Shown piece after piece: positions 1 to 11,800 of a DNA stretch of 64,000 nt. The notes below the pieces were generated by a model. It did no database searches. It had not been told where the DNA came from and worked only from the letters and a program-made list of their open reading frames with translations. Origin of the DNA: Sipunculus nudus (taxonomy: Eukaryota; Annelida; Sipuncula; Golfingiida; Sipunculidae); the NCBI GenBank assembly GCA_026874595.1, contig CM049309.1:23623033-23687032 (forward strand), given 5' to 3'. The position numbers were made by a program, and so were the translations under genes. Every line of letters starts with the position of its first letter. The first letter of the stretch is position 1.

Positions 1-1590
1 TTACATGTCATTAGACTGCTTTTATAACTGCCAGCAGTTTTATCTGAAAGCATTATTTTGATACAAGCATTTTTATTAGAAATGTTACGAGACCAGTGTC
101 AGTTCGCTCTGACTATATTTAAGGCAGTTAGGTATGTAGCCACCAGGGGCTCCTGTCAAAAAGTAAGAAACAAACTGAATACAGCCAACGTCTTCTTATT
201 CCTAACTTTTAACATAATTAATCTAGGAACACCACTGAAACCAGCATTAATCCAGAGCTTCAAGAACTGAATCAATATGACTATTTTACGACGGAGTGAT
301 AGTCGATGCCTCCATGGTACACTAACGAGAGGTCTATTATAACAACTGATGGTTTAACTCTGGTTAAACAATACCGACATCAGGTACAGACAGGCTAATA
401 TCAAGTCCATCTATTGATTTTGGGTTGTGGTAAGAACACGGTCAGTTATTGTTCTGACTTGTTAGAAAAGGGGGCCAGTCACTTATATGACCTTCATAAA
501 CTAAAGATAACCCCTCTGAGGTTTAATAAAAAATAGGCTAGAACACATGGATATCAGTGCACAAAGTCCGCTTGTATTGTTTATATTAACCTGTTTGAAT
601 GACATTAATATTTACATTAAAATGTGTGGGCCCGCCAAAATAATCAAAACAAATTCAACAAGGGCTTATAGTCAGATAAGCAATTCAGATAAGCCAGAGC
701 TTTGCAATTGGTGATTTGAAACAAGTGACCTTTCTACCTTGGCGTGTTTACAACCTACCACCTTACGTTATATGTTTTCCCGTTTGTCAACATTGATGTG
801 TTTACTAACACGTTGTTGATAAACAAGTTCATACATCCTTCACTGAGGCGTTAAAATATCCAGAATCACCCATAGATCATTAATATATACACAGAGGAAG
901 CCAGAAATCAAATATTTTTTTCCAAAGGTAGGTGAATGGGCCACTTTATACATCGCCCACCATGTCCTGAGCTATAAACAGCCGCCTGGGGCAGATACAT
1001 CAAATGGTTGCGGTACTGACCTGTTAGAAGAGATTTTAGTCACTTGGAACTTATATTTAGATGATCAAAATTCATATATAACTGATTATATCTCACTAGA
1101 TAAAGGCTCTATAAGTGCCCTGTTTAACAAAAATGAAATGCTTTTCAATATAATCCAAATGTGACAAGTTGAGAAAGCATTTTACATCTTTTCTTTAAAA
1201 AAAAGTTAATAAAAACTGAAGTTGGAATTTCATTTTCTTGGCTAGTTTGCCCTAAGCTGCATCAGCTTTACTGGGACCAAAAATAATCTGACACCGGCAT
1301 TGTTATCCAAAACGATAGAAACAGATTCATACCTGGCTCTCAGGATGGAATTTAAATGTATATTTGAAAGCGATAATCATGGCAGTCATAAAAATTTAAC
1401 GTTTGTTTAAATGATTTGGACACTGAATTTCTATTGCACGCAGCCTAAAAGTTATTATCTCAATATGATCAAATCCGAGAAATATCTCAGGAAAAAATCG
1501 AAATCATCATATTTATAACAAAATTGTATTGCATTTTGTGTTAATGAGATTAGAACAGATATTGCATTCGAACCTATTTAAATCACTTAC
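1..1590. other. No gene recognised
   Basis: AT-rich sequence with short frames only. If the 5' exon proposed at 1591-1885 is real, this is the beginning of its first intron. Confidence 0.5.
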
Positions 1591-1885
1591 CTGAGAGAGA
1601 GAGGGAGAGAGAAACTTTGAACTGTTGTTCCTACGTCCCTGTGCGATTGTGACAGCCTGAGAGTATACTTCGGTTGACAATCAGTCGACTGGATGAGAGC
1701 TTACTCTCTGTACGTGCGTTAGAGCCAGCCACACTCGTGCAATACGCCTGCCAATCTCTGGCGGTGCGAGACCATTTCAGGTTTATCGTGGGTAACTTTC
1801 CGCCCCGCACCACGTGCGCCGTGGCTCTAATTTCCCCTGGTGTAAATTTAGGTCCTGTGTTCTTCGCAATATGAATATTAACCCG
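1591..1885 (-). promoter_or_regulatory. Candidate promoter and 5' noncoding exon of a leftward gene
   Basis: A GC- and CpG-richer island in AT-rich DNA. Read on the minus strand it ends in a CT-rich tract (TCTCTCTCTCTCAG) directly followed by a consensus donor, CAG|GTAAGTG, with the intron starting at 1590. There is no good open frame with an ATG, so it would be a 5' UTR exon whose coding exons lie outside the window to the left. The evidence is one splice donor plus base composition, so an accidental match remains possible. Confidence 0.28.
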
Positions 1886-3055
1886 GCCAGTATTGGATAC
1901 ATCTATTCCACAGGGACATCAACTCTGGTCCATTTAATAAGGACCTTCCTCGGACCGTTTGACATATAATACATCATGACCCGTATTAAACATTAAAGTA
2001 AGTCCTATTGCCGTACATACGCACAGACAAATATCAATTAAATAAGTACAAGTTGATTTCCTAAAGCAACCTGCATGTTTGGATGTCAGCATTGTTAACG
2101 CTTGGATAGGCGTTGACGCTCATAGTGCGGGAGAAGAATAGAGATATTTTGTTCATTAGAGACTTTTATTGAATCAGACATATTGTGATAGCTGTTTTAT
2201 AACTGCTTTTAGGAACAGATCAGTTGACAGAAACAGTTTCACTAGATATATCATACATTAGCGTTTTATCTTCTCGATAATAACAGGAGGGTTAGCGACG
2301 GGGAATCCAGGGGCCGGTATCCACGCAGGGTAAAGAACTATGTTCATTGTTTCTTTGTCACCCAAAACAACCAGCTTCTCGGAAATGAGATTACCTTACT
2401 ATCCCTGTTATCCTCTCCATACCAGCTGTAGAGAGAGTTCATCTATCTGAAAACGCACCATTAAATAGGGACAAGAAAAACAGACTTAAAAGACAGGGTT
2501 TAGGAAGCTTCAACATTTCAAAATGATAAACTGTGGAATACAATAAATTCATAGTAAATTCCTGTATGAGTTCTTGTAACCTGACCTTCAATAATACCTT
2601 GGTAATAAATGGAACTATAAAGATATTGGAAGAAAAATAACACACTGAGAATATCATTAATCGGTACAAAACGATTACTGTTCAGATTGTTTTGTCGAGA
2701 TATAGAAACTATTTCATTAACCTGTGATTAATTGGATGTCAGTACAGGAGGTCACTTCAGAGGTCTATTTTGTATGGATCCAAATACTCCAGAGAACATA
2801 CAGGACATGAAATGTAATTATTTAAAGTATCAACCATTCCTAATTCAGAAACCTGAGAAACTCGTGTAGCGAGGACGCCTTACCCCAACGTTCATTGAAA
2901 GTTATTATTCTACACAAACCTACACAATTAATAGTGCGAATAACCATGTGTCAAATAGAAACTAAAACGTTAACCTATGTTTTCCATTAATACCCACTAT
3001 GTTTTATATTAATATCAGTTCACTGATGGATATTTGACCAATTATTTTACATTAC
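1886..3055. other. No gene recognised
   Basis: AT-rich intergenic or intronic sequence without a recognisable repeat or exon. Confidence 0.5.
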
Positions 3056-3059
3056 AGTG

Positions 3060-3510
3060 ATTCCAGACTCGAGTCTTGACTTGGATTCCAGTCGGGACTC
3101 AAGTCTACCTTTTTAAGGACACGATATATCAGACCGAGCCCATTTTGAGTCCAGTAGGAAACAGATGTCATACATGCCTACTATAAAGACTTTTAAATAT
3201 GCGACACAGTAGTAGGCTTACAAAAAAGACTATTTACCAAGCTTTCAAATTAAGCTTTAGGACTGGAAAAGTAATGAAACGTTCAAGTAAAACCCAAGTA
3301 TAAATTTACATAAAAATACACATGAAAACGCAAATTTCCATCTAAAACGAAGTTTTGTATTAGACTCCGATTCGGACTTGGAGTCGTGTTCCAAGTGACC
3401 TCCTGACTTGAAGGAGGTGGCCGACTCGAACCTGAAGAACTGGAACTCGATTGTTCGGACTCGGACTTTCACTGGGACTCGGATGTTGTGGACTCGACTA
3501 CATTTCGCTA
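3060..3510. repeat. GACTCG-rich interspersed element
   Basis: Both ends are packed with variants of GACTCGG, GACTTGG and their complements: left end near 3065-3110, including GACTCGAGTC, and right end at 3360-3500. The AT-rich middle lacks them. The ends are roughly inverted relative to one another, as in a foldback or MITE-like element. There is no coding content; a 71-codon minus frame here is a by-product of the repeats. Confidence 0.5.
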
Positions 3511-4997
3511 CATTACGAAGATGAATGGTTAACCTGCTATAAACTTCTCATGAAAGCTTACAGGGATCTTTAATAATGAACGACTTTTACCTGAATATCA
3601 AATATAAGTTCGAAATCGAAATATGCATTTTATTTCATCGTCCCTGTGGTCCTGGTTTTTCTATAGAATTTTGGGGTAAGGTAAATAAAGAAAAAATTGC
3701 AAAACAATCACAATGAGGAAAATTTGTAATTTTTATTATTATTTCTGACATTTTTCACTTTCAGGCATGACTGACTTTTCTGGCCATGAATTAAGAGTTT
3801 GTGCATGGCGTCGTTGGCGGTTTTCCATATATGGCTTGTCTTTGTGTGGTGGCTATGACGTATATGTGACGTAAACACCAAAGCGCTTTCATGTTACATT
3901 CAGGCATTCATCATGATTCTGAAGTTTTCAATGCCTCCGTTAAAGGCCTACACAATTATCATTATCTGCCTCCATATCACGGCTTTGGTAGTAACATGTC
4001 TCATGGACTATTTAGGTGACCACATTTACATAAGTTCTATACTTAAATGTTTACGGGGAAATCACAAAGTGTCGTTTTCTTAAAAAGTGAATTAACTGTA
4101 AATTTTGTAAAACAGGAAGTTTAGTAGATGGGACGCACGCTAGCACTTGCAACAAAATATCTTCACTTCTGGGCGATTAACCCGTTCATAAATAATGACA
4201 TGAGAAACAATCAGTCCATTCTTATAAGTCAGTAGTTTTGCTGAATAAGTTGCAGGTATCAGCTGCCATGCCATAATTTATATCAGATTTACTCCTACCA
4301 AACTCTTCATACTTTCGGTATCGGTATCCATGGTGACTAAGTACCACCTGCCGAACAACTAAACTGATCAGCCGGGTTATTAAAAATGACTGCGACAATA
4401 GGCCCAACTAGCTTTGTCTTCGTGTGGTATAATTTGCTTCCAGATGAAAAAAAAATAATGAAACATTTAATAGTCTGAAACGAGAGCTCGGTGTTGGAGC
4501 ACACACACTGTGGGTTACCTGGAAAACCTAACCTATAAACAGCGAGATGTTAATGGCCCTCGTGCTGATCTGATGCAGCTATTATGTATGAAAAGGTGAT
4601 ATAACAATGCGTGTCGGTATAAAGCTAAGATCAAATGTTTTGAAATCTAATATATTTGATAAATATATTACTGGCCTGTTTGTACTTATTGTCATTAACA
4701 TCAGGCGTTACAAATATACACAAAGAATGATCAATCCCTAGAATCCCCGGTCCCTTAGGACTGGAAATATGCAGACATTGTGAAGAGATAACGAGCCTCG
4801 CCTAGCTATAAGCCTTTTCATACATATGGACACATGATGTGAGCCTTACGTACCAATAACAGTAATTTACTCAAATTTAATGGCCCTTTTCAATGTCATT
4901 TATTCTTTTTCAGTCTCAATAGCATTTCAGAGGTAATTTCTCTTTAAAAAGGTCTTACAGTTACCATTTACAATGTTCCTTAACATTAACAAAATAC
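3511..4997. other. No gene recognised
   Basis: AT-rich, only short frames, no clear repeat family. Confidence 0.5.
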
Positions 4998-5000
4998 TAA

Positions 5001-5353
5001 GGCCAAAAAATAAAAGGAATGGTTCTTAGGCACCGCCCGCGTCAATTTTAAACCCCCCACCCCCCTCCAACAACAAACATTTTTATTTTGATTTTCAATA
5101 GAAACTTACCTATTTTGATTCCAGGCGCTCGGATATTTCTTTCAAGAAGATAAAATTATACAATTTTAATTAAATTTCTTTTGTTATGTGGTGCTTTTAT
5201 TGTTAAGCAAAATAAATATGTTATTATCATACTTTTCTCTTATCATTTGTCATTTTTATCGAAACATACAAAACAATTTAAAATAAAAACACCGCCCGCC
5301 CGCATTGATCTCTGTAAAAAGGATCCTGGGAACCAAACCTTATTTTGTTGTCC
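5001..5353 (+). mobile_element. MITE, family 1, copy 1
   Basis: About 353 bp between direct TAA flanks (4998-5000 and 5354-5356). It begins GGCCAAAAAATAAAAGG and ends with a diverged inverted form. The inner boundary of the left terminal repeat is marked by CTTAGGCACCGCCCGCG, and that of the right one by ACCGCCCGCCCGCATTG. Four other copies are in this window. It has no coding capacity. The TAA target duplication and terminal inverted repeats fit a PIF/Harbinger-type nonautonomous element, which is inference. Confidence 0.72.
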
Positions 5354-5356
5354 TAA

Positions 5357-5906
5357 ATGCCAAATTAATTGGGGTACTTATTGGACTTTCTTAAAAATAA
5401 ATCAAAGGATTTAGGCCTGTGATTTTTGTATTACCGCTATAATTTCTAGATAAACTTATTCATTAATTTTTTTATCAACATTTTTTCATGATATCATTTC
5501 ATAGAGGGGTATTAACAATTTTGTATAATGTCAAACAGAATACAAAACAGACATTTTTTGTTTACTGTACCTCATCTACCAAGTACCATGATCTAATGTT
5601 ACGAACACCCCCATAGATGAAACGAGATAAGCGACATAAATGACTGGACCAAAAAGTATAGTTGTAATTTATCAATAAAGCTAAAAAAAACCGGAGCACC
5701 GCTCCTCTATTCTTGGCTACACACAGGGATTGGCAGAAAAATAGCATAGCTCATCTGGGGGCAGTTTAGACAAAAGAAGTAACTGGTCCTCATAGGAAAG
5801 CAAGCTTACATCGAAACCCATTATTTCTTATACATTCAACAAAGTGAATGCATGGTACTAACTATACTTAGACCGGTTCTGTTCAATTCTTTAAATCTTT
5901 TTCATT
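5357..5906. other. No gene recognised
   Basis: Spacer between two MITE copies, AT-rich, no convincing exon. Confidence 0.45.
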
Positions 5907-5907
5907 T

Positions 5908-6172
5908 GGCCCAAAAAATAATTAAATTTTACCCCCCCCTCATAAAAAAATTAATTTTGATTTTCATCTTCCAAGAAGATAAAATAATACAATTTTGAAA
6001 AGATTTCCTTTGCAATCTAGTGTTTTATTACCTGTTTAGGAAAATATTATGTTATTTTCATGCTTGTCATATGATATTTTTATCGAAACATACAAAATAT
6101 AAAAAGTAAAATATCGCCCACCCGCACTGATTTCCGAAAAAATGAGCCCGAGAACCGTACTTTTTTTGGCCT
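5908..6172 (+). mobile_element. MITE, family 1, copy 2 (internally shortened)
   Basis: Same internal blocks as the copy at 5001 (AAGAAGATAAAAT, TTTTTATCGAAACATACAAA, ATCGCCCACCCGCA) and ends in GAACCGTAC plus a poly-T run and GGCC. The left inner part holding GGTATGG and GGCACCGCCC is missing, replaced by a C-rich run. Confidence 0.65.
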
Positions 6173-6544
6173 CATGCAGGTAAATACCCATCAAGGACCA
6201 TTTGCTCAGTAATACTTTCTAGTGAACAAGCTAAGGAACAAGGTAATGTTGATCATTTGCGGCCTTATTTCGACTCCTTACAAGAATTTCGTGGTGATCA
6301 TACGCACCATTTCAAAAGTTGAAGCATATTTCAAAATTCCATGTATTTTGTCCCATTATTTTATCAAAATAGCTCGCACCATAGTTCATAGAAGAATTGA
6401 TTTTTTACTGTGGCTTAAATAGAGGTGGAAAGGTGCAGGATGAAGACAACAGATTATCATCAACACAATATACACGTGTAAATGTAATCAAGCCAACAAA
6501 TACGATTTGTCTTCATTCACACAATTTATTTCTTTTTAATGGGG
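6173..6544. other. No gene recognised
   Basis: AT-rich spacer with short frames only. Confidence 0.4.
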
Positions 6545-6585
6545 ATATATACATATATATATACAAGTTTATATATATAAGTATT

Positions 6586-6622
<37 letters not shown>

Positions 6623-6752
6623 CCATATATATATGCATCTGCTCTTGGCATCAGGCTAATAGAGCGCCGATGGATTCGTTCAGCACTTATAAACTACTAG
6701 TATATATATTCATATACATATACACATATATATATATATATATATATATTAT
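6545..6752. repeat. Two AT microsatellite blocks
   Basis: (AT)n tracts at 6545-6634 and 6701-6750 separated by about 65 bp of unique sequence. The 136-codon frame reading through them is an artefact of the dinucleotide. Confidence 0.9.
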
Positions 6753-8063
6753 TCACGTTCAGTTTTCGACTTGTAAAGATTTGATTTTATGGCGTGTTGT
6801 AGCATAGCTAGAAGTCATATAATACAACAGAAGTGTGATATTTCACATGAGAAATTAAATACAACCAGTTTGACAATTTTACAAGTTAAATATTTTAAAT
6901 ATTTGAAATATCTTAAATTTTTTTAATTATTTGAAATATCTTTAATGTTAGAATAAAACGTTTTACGTTCAGTCCTATTGAATATAAAGTTCCCCCGTAG
7001 GTATTGTGCATCATGTATTTTGATATTTTATACTTTTTTTTATATCACTTCTTGTCTGTTTATTTAATAGGTAAGAAGTAATCTTTTAAGGTCTTCGCCT
7101 GCTGTACCAGAAGTGGCCATGCTGCATGATCTCAGGTATAGTCCAGTTCACACTTTAACAATTATACTCTGAATTTAGTCAGTTTAACGACAAAATCAAA
7201 AAGATATCCATGACCGGAAGTGCGACAGGAGGGGGCAGCAAAGTATAGCGGCATGTAGGTTTGCCCTGACCGACTTACAGCACTGTAGATGACACTGGTG
7301 CTGCCCGCCCTGCAGTCACTGATATACCAGGGCCTAGGTAGACTGAACAAAACAAGGACTAAGGGTACTGTTAGGCTGTGGCAGACTTGTTTTACCTTGT
7401 GATATTACTCCATGTATGTGACTATCAAAATAAATGTCAAGGTCGCGGTCATTCTTGATCATTCGTGACACAGTTTCACATCACGAATGACCTATAAGGA
7501 CTTTTACAAGACTTGCAAAAATCTGTTCCGATTGCGCTACGACTGTGACGACAAAGCTTAATTTCAAACATAGCGCCACCAATTCCAAGTGCTCAAGACA
7601 ATGCTTCGAACATTGCTGAATGTCCAATAGTTCATCAACGACACCCCCACGACATTCCTACGAATAATTACGGTGTCAGTTCGTGGTGATTTAACGCCAT
7701 ATTCGTGAAAGTAGGACGGGGGCTTTACAATTCCATATACAAAACACAAACAATATAATTATACTGTGTAAGAAAAACAGGTTTTCTTTTACAAACTTGG
7801 CATGTTCATGGTTTGCTGGGTGTCTGCATAAACCCATTTAAACTTGCATAGCATGTTATATCAGCAAAGCTGCGGTAAAATTGTACAAATAAGTAAAAAC
7901 TGGTAAACCGAGTGTTCTTGCAACCATTCATGACCATTCAGTTCCTAGCAAAGACTGGGAATTTAATACTTACTATGAATACTTTTACTGCGCTTTGTCA
8001 TTAATAGTTTACTAAATATTGGTGATGACTACAGACATAAGCTGCCATCAATTTTGGATTTCA
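6753..8063 (-). other. 3' flank / possible 3' UTR of the membrane-protein gene
   Basis: Downstream of the stop on the minus strand there is an ATTAAA at about 7967-7962 and an AATAAA (inside ATTAAATAAA) at about 7065-7057. Either could be a polyadenylation signal, giving a 3' UTR of roughly 0.1 or 1 kb. I see no further convincing exon here. A 62-codon minus-strand frame at 7350-7162 has no start context or recognisable domain. Confidence 0.3.
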
Positions 8064-8865
8064 CTACACGGCACTGTCCTCTGTCATGTCTTGTGGAGCC
8101 GTTGATGTGGTCGGAGAAGATGGCGTGAACTCCAGCCGGGAGACAAACACTTGGTCATTCTTATCACCATTCGTGTCCTTGTCTGGTTGTTGTTCAGCTG
8201 CCTGTTTTTGCTCCTCCTCAGGTTTGGGATCATCCTTCTTTCCTTCCTCAAGGTCTTTCTTATCCTCTGTTTTATCCTGGTCTTGGATTTCCGCTTCCTT
8301 GTCTGCCTTACTTTCACTTTCTTGTTTCTTCTTTGGTTCTTCTTCTTCGTTTTGCTTTGATTTTGCATCAGTAGGAACAGCGTCTGCATCAACATCCTTA
8401 TTCCCAGCATCCTCTGCATCCGATGAGGATTTGCTATCCCCACTTGATACCTTGTCAGCATTTTCATCAGGGCTATTTTCCGTTGTGGTTTTGTTCTTAT
8501 CTTTGTCATCTTCAGCTTGTTCTTCTGTCTTTTCATCTTTCTTATCTTTGTCATCTGCAACTTTATCCGCTTTCTCCGCGGAAGACTTTGATGATACTAT
8601 TTCGGTCAGTTCCATAAAGTCGTCCTTGTCACTGTCTTCTTGTTTTGCCTTAACGCCGTCTTCGGCCTCACTTGTTTGGTGATTGTCTTTCACTACAGCG
8701 ACTCCGGTAAGCGCCCCATCCACGGTCACATCGTCTAGTGACACGTTGGCTTCTTCTGACATACCACACTCCGTCTTTTCGGGAGTCGCTGTGTTGTTTT
8801 GCGGCATGTTCTTGGGGATTTCTGTCTCAACAGGGGTTTCTCCATTAACCATTAATTGTCGACGC
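8064..8865 (-). CDS. Exon 4: acidic lysine-rich cytoplasmic tail and stop
   Basis: Starts after a clean acceptor (CTTTCTATTTTAG) and encodes RRQLMVNGETPVE onward. A long stretch of Asp, Glu, Lys, Ser and Gln follows with almost no hydrophobic residues, so it is probably disordered. The last residues are MTEDSAV before TAG. An in-frame ATG at 8852 could make the exon look like a free-standing 262-residue protein, but the frame is open to the acceptor and joins the transmembrane exon in phase. Long open frames on the opposite strand and in the other minus frame are shadows of the biased codons. Confidence 0.85.
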
Positions 8866-11800
8866 CTAAAATAGAAAGAGTTTAAAATGAACCAATTTCA
8901 AGGATTAATGACAAGTATAAGTACTCTATAAATGAATATGTACCATTCAAGAATCAAACGAAAATGAAAGCATTATTTTGAAGAATTATGGTCACGGTCT
9001 CTTTCTTTTGACACATTTACAGGTCAATTGCTTGAAAAGATCAGAGCTACGGTACCAAAATATAGTCAAAGAAAAATTCAGCTGTAGTTTAATGTAATTC
9101 TGTCCTCCAGACTGATTTGAACAATACAGAAACAATTGCAACAAAGAAACCATTTTGGGACAAAAATTGCTGTAATAAGTACTGGTATTAACACCCTCAA
9201 TACCCCGCCGTCATTGGTGGGAACATTACTGCTTAAACGCTGCTGCGGGGTATAGTAAAATAATTTACAGAGTATGTTAATGAATGACTACTTTGTAAGG
9301 AGGTATTAAGGTATCCAGTATTTTACCAATAACTCAAAACTGGAAATAACGTGAAAGTTTTCATATAAGAAATATTTAAAAACCTACACACATACAAGCC
9401 AAAATGTTCAAAACTGTGCAATTCATATTTTTATGTTTGACCAATGGCCTGTCGTGAAACAGTTTCAAGAAGAGCAATAAATTCAGCCTCGTGCATCTTC
9501 GCCACCTTGTGGAGCGCCATAACGCTTCCAAACACTCCATGTTAAACATGTGTTTCTCATACGCATATGACATTATCATAAGGCTAAAAGTCTAAAAAGG
9601 AAAGATCATAGATGTTGAATTAATTATATAACTCGGTTTGTTTATTTTTATGTAAGACGGCCTATTCTGATTCTCTTAAATGGAGCTTTTTGGCAATGGG
9701 TTTCACATTTGTAGAAAAGTTATAAAAGATGAACTGACATGTATAGGTAGACCATTTTATATTTCATTTTTATAACCAAACTCACTTTGTATATCTGTGG
9801 TAGAGGCATCCTCCGACAATCAGACAGACAACCAGAATCGCCAGAAGTAGCCACACTACAACCGTTACAGCTGTAAAAGAACCTCCTATATAGCGTTATG
9901 TCTCTCAAATTTTCTGTAAGTTTTAAATCACCATTAACAATAAATAAAATATACAATGATAAGGCCTAACAATGCATACATTTTAAAAAGTTAGAAGATA
10001 CCTAAAAAGTTTTTGATTTAAACCCACTTGCTGAAGAAAACTTGCTGAAGAAAGTACTTTTGAAATAATAGCTTTTTGTATTGCATGAGCTGTAAATATG
10101 GACATGAAAAGACCGGTACAGGTTTGGATTACTGTCTGATATCACCAAAATTGTCGGACTCATCCGAGTTTACACCTAACCTGCCTGATCATTCGGGTTT
10201 GCTCACATTTTTCAATCAATTTTATACACTTCGGCTTGCATTATACTGAGGGCAAAATCGTTAATTATTGTTCGCCTGTAATACATGGAAAGATAAAGCC
10301 TGGAATCAAAACAGCAAACCGCCCTACACCCAACAAGTCTGAAGGCCTGCAGTTAATGCTATGTCACACCTTGTGACTGACTGTAAACAAGACAGAGCCA
10401 AAACACAATTTGTGCAGATCTACTCTGAATGGAGGCAGGGCAGGGGAAATATTAGGTTTATTATATCTATAGAAATATTTGTGCTCCATTTGATAAGTTA
10501 TAAAGTGTTGTTGGGCCATTTAGAGACAGTCCCTGATGTTCAACAATTTTGAAATATCAATATTTGCGGGTAACATACCAAGAACTGTGACAACAATGTG
10601 CAGCACAGCGTCCTAAACCATGTTGATCTTTACTTACCGACTTGGCTTTTCTTAGGTTTCTTAGCTGGTTCTCCTGCACCCCTCTTCTCGGGCGGTTTCG
10701 AATGTGTGTAGCCCGTAGTATAGACGTTCGTTGTTTGCTCTACTGTGGTGGACTGGGCGGCTTTAGTGATCACGTGACTTCTGGTTGTAGACTTTATCGA
10801 AGGAGTTACCCTTGGTGTTGTTGTCTTGAAAGGTGCAGTCTGACTCGTCTCGGCTTTTGACGTTTCCTTGAGTGTTGTAGACATTTTTGTCTCGGCATTT
10901 GATGTTTCCTTGGGTGTTGTAGACATTTTTGTCTCGGCTTTTGATGTTTCCTTGGGTGTTGTAGACATTTTTGTCTCGGCTTTTGATGTTTCCTTGAGTG
11001 TTGTTGACATTTTCTTCTCGACTTCCGATGTTTCTTGGACAGGTTTAGTGCTTTCAGTCTCGGATTCCGATGATATCATGGCAGTTGTAACCTCAGTGTT
11101 CTGAGGTTGTTTCGTCTCGGTTACATCGTATGATTCGTCTTGTTGTTTGGTCTCATCTTGTGTATTGGTGGTAGTTCCTGCGGTATTTCCATCATTCCTG
11201 TTGGATGTTGATATACCACTACTTTCAGTCACGTTAGTCTCCAGGATCTGCTGTTCTCGAGATGTGCGAGTTGTTACCGTCGAATATTTTCTTTCTGTAC
11301 CATTCGTTGAGATAGTATTTGGATATGTCTCTTCGACTGGTGCTCTTGAAATGGTCGTATCACCTCCGCCTGTAAATGCAAAGATATAAATTTCAGTTAT
11401 TTAAATGTAAATATTATTTAATTGATATATAAGTATAGCTTTGTTTATACCTTCCATAGATATAAGTAAAATAATGATAAATATATGTGTTTCAGTAGAT
11501 CTCGGGGAGGTTTTAAGGTTTTAAGAACTTAAAGAGGCAATCTTTTAGTAGAAGAAGTCAAAGGGTAATCACAATTCAACGCGGATGTTCACACTAATTG
11601 AGATCTGTGGGGTTTCAGACCAAAATGCTCAACCCATCGACTTGAAAGTTTTCATTGGTATCAGGCGTTAGATATACCTCCCGGATTTATTGTCAGGGTG
11701 GATGCAAGTGTAAGACGTGGTACAAATCTATGTGACAGCATGTTTTTATACACTACTCCGGCGATGACACTTTGCAAATCTGTGATTTTGGGGAATGGGG

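Noticed and set aside
6397-6807. 136-codon frame rich in Ile and Tyr
   Set aside because: Translation of AT microsatellites.
8084-8682. Long frames opposite and out of frame with the acidic exon
   Set aside because: They are shadows of GAA/GAT/AAG-rich codons; the splice-compatible minus frame is the coding one.
10642-11389. Plus-strand frames across the mucin exon (72-80 codons)
   Set aside because: Shadows of the Thr/Ser-rich exon; they contain the same 42-bp repeat read in reverse.
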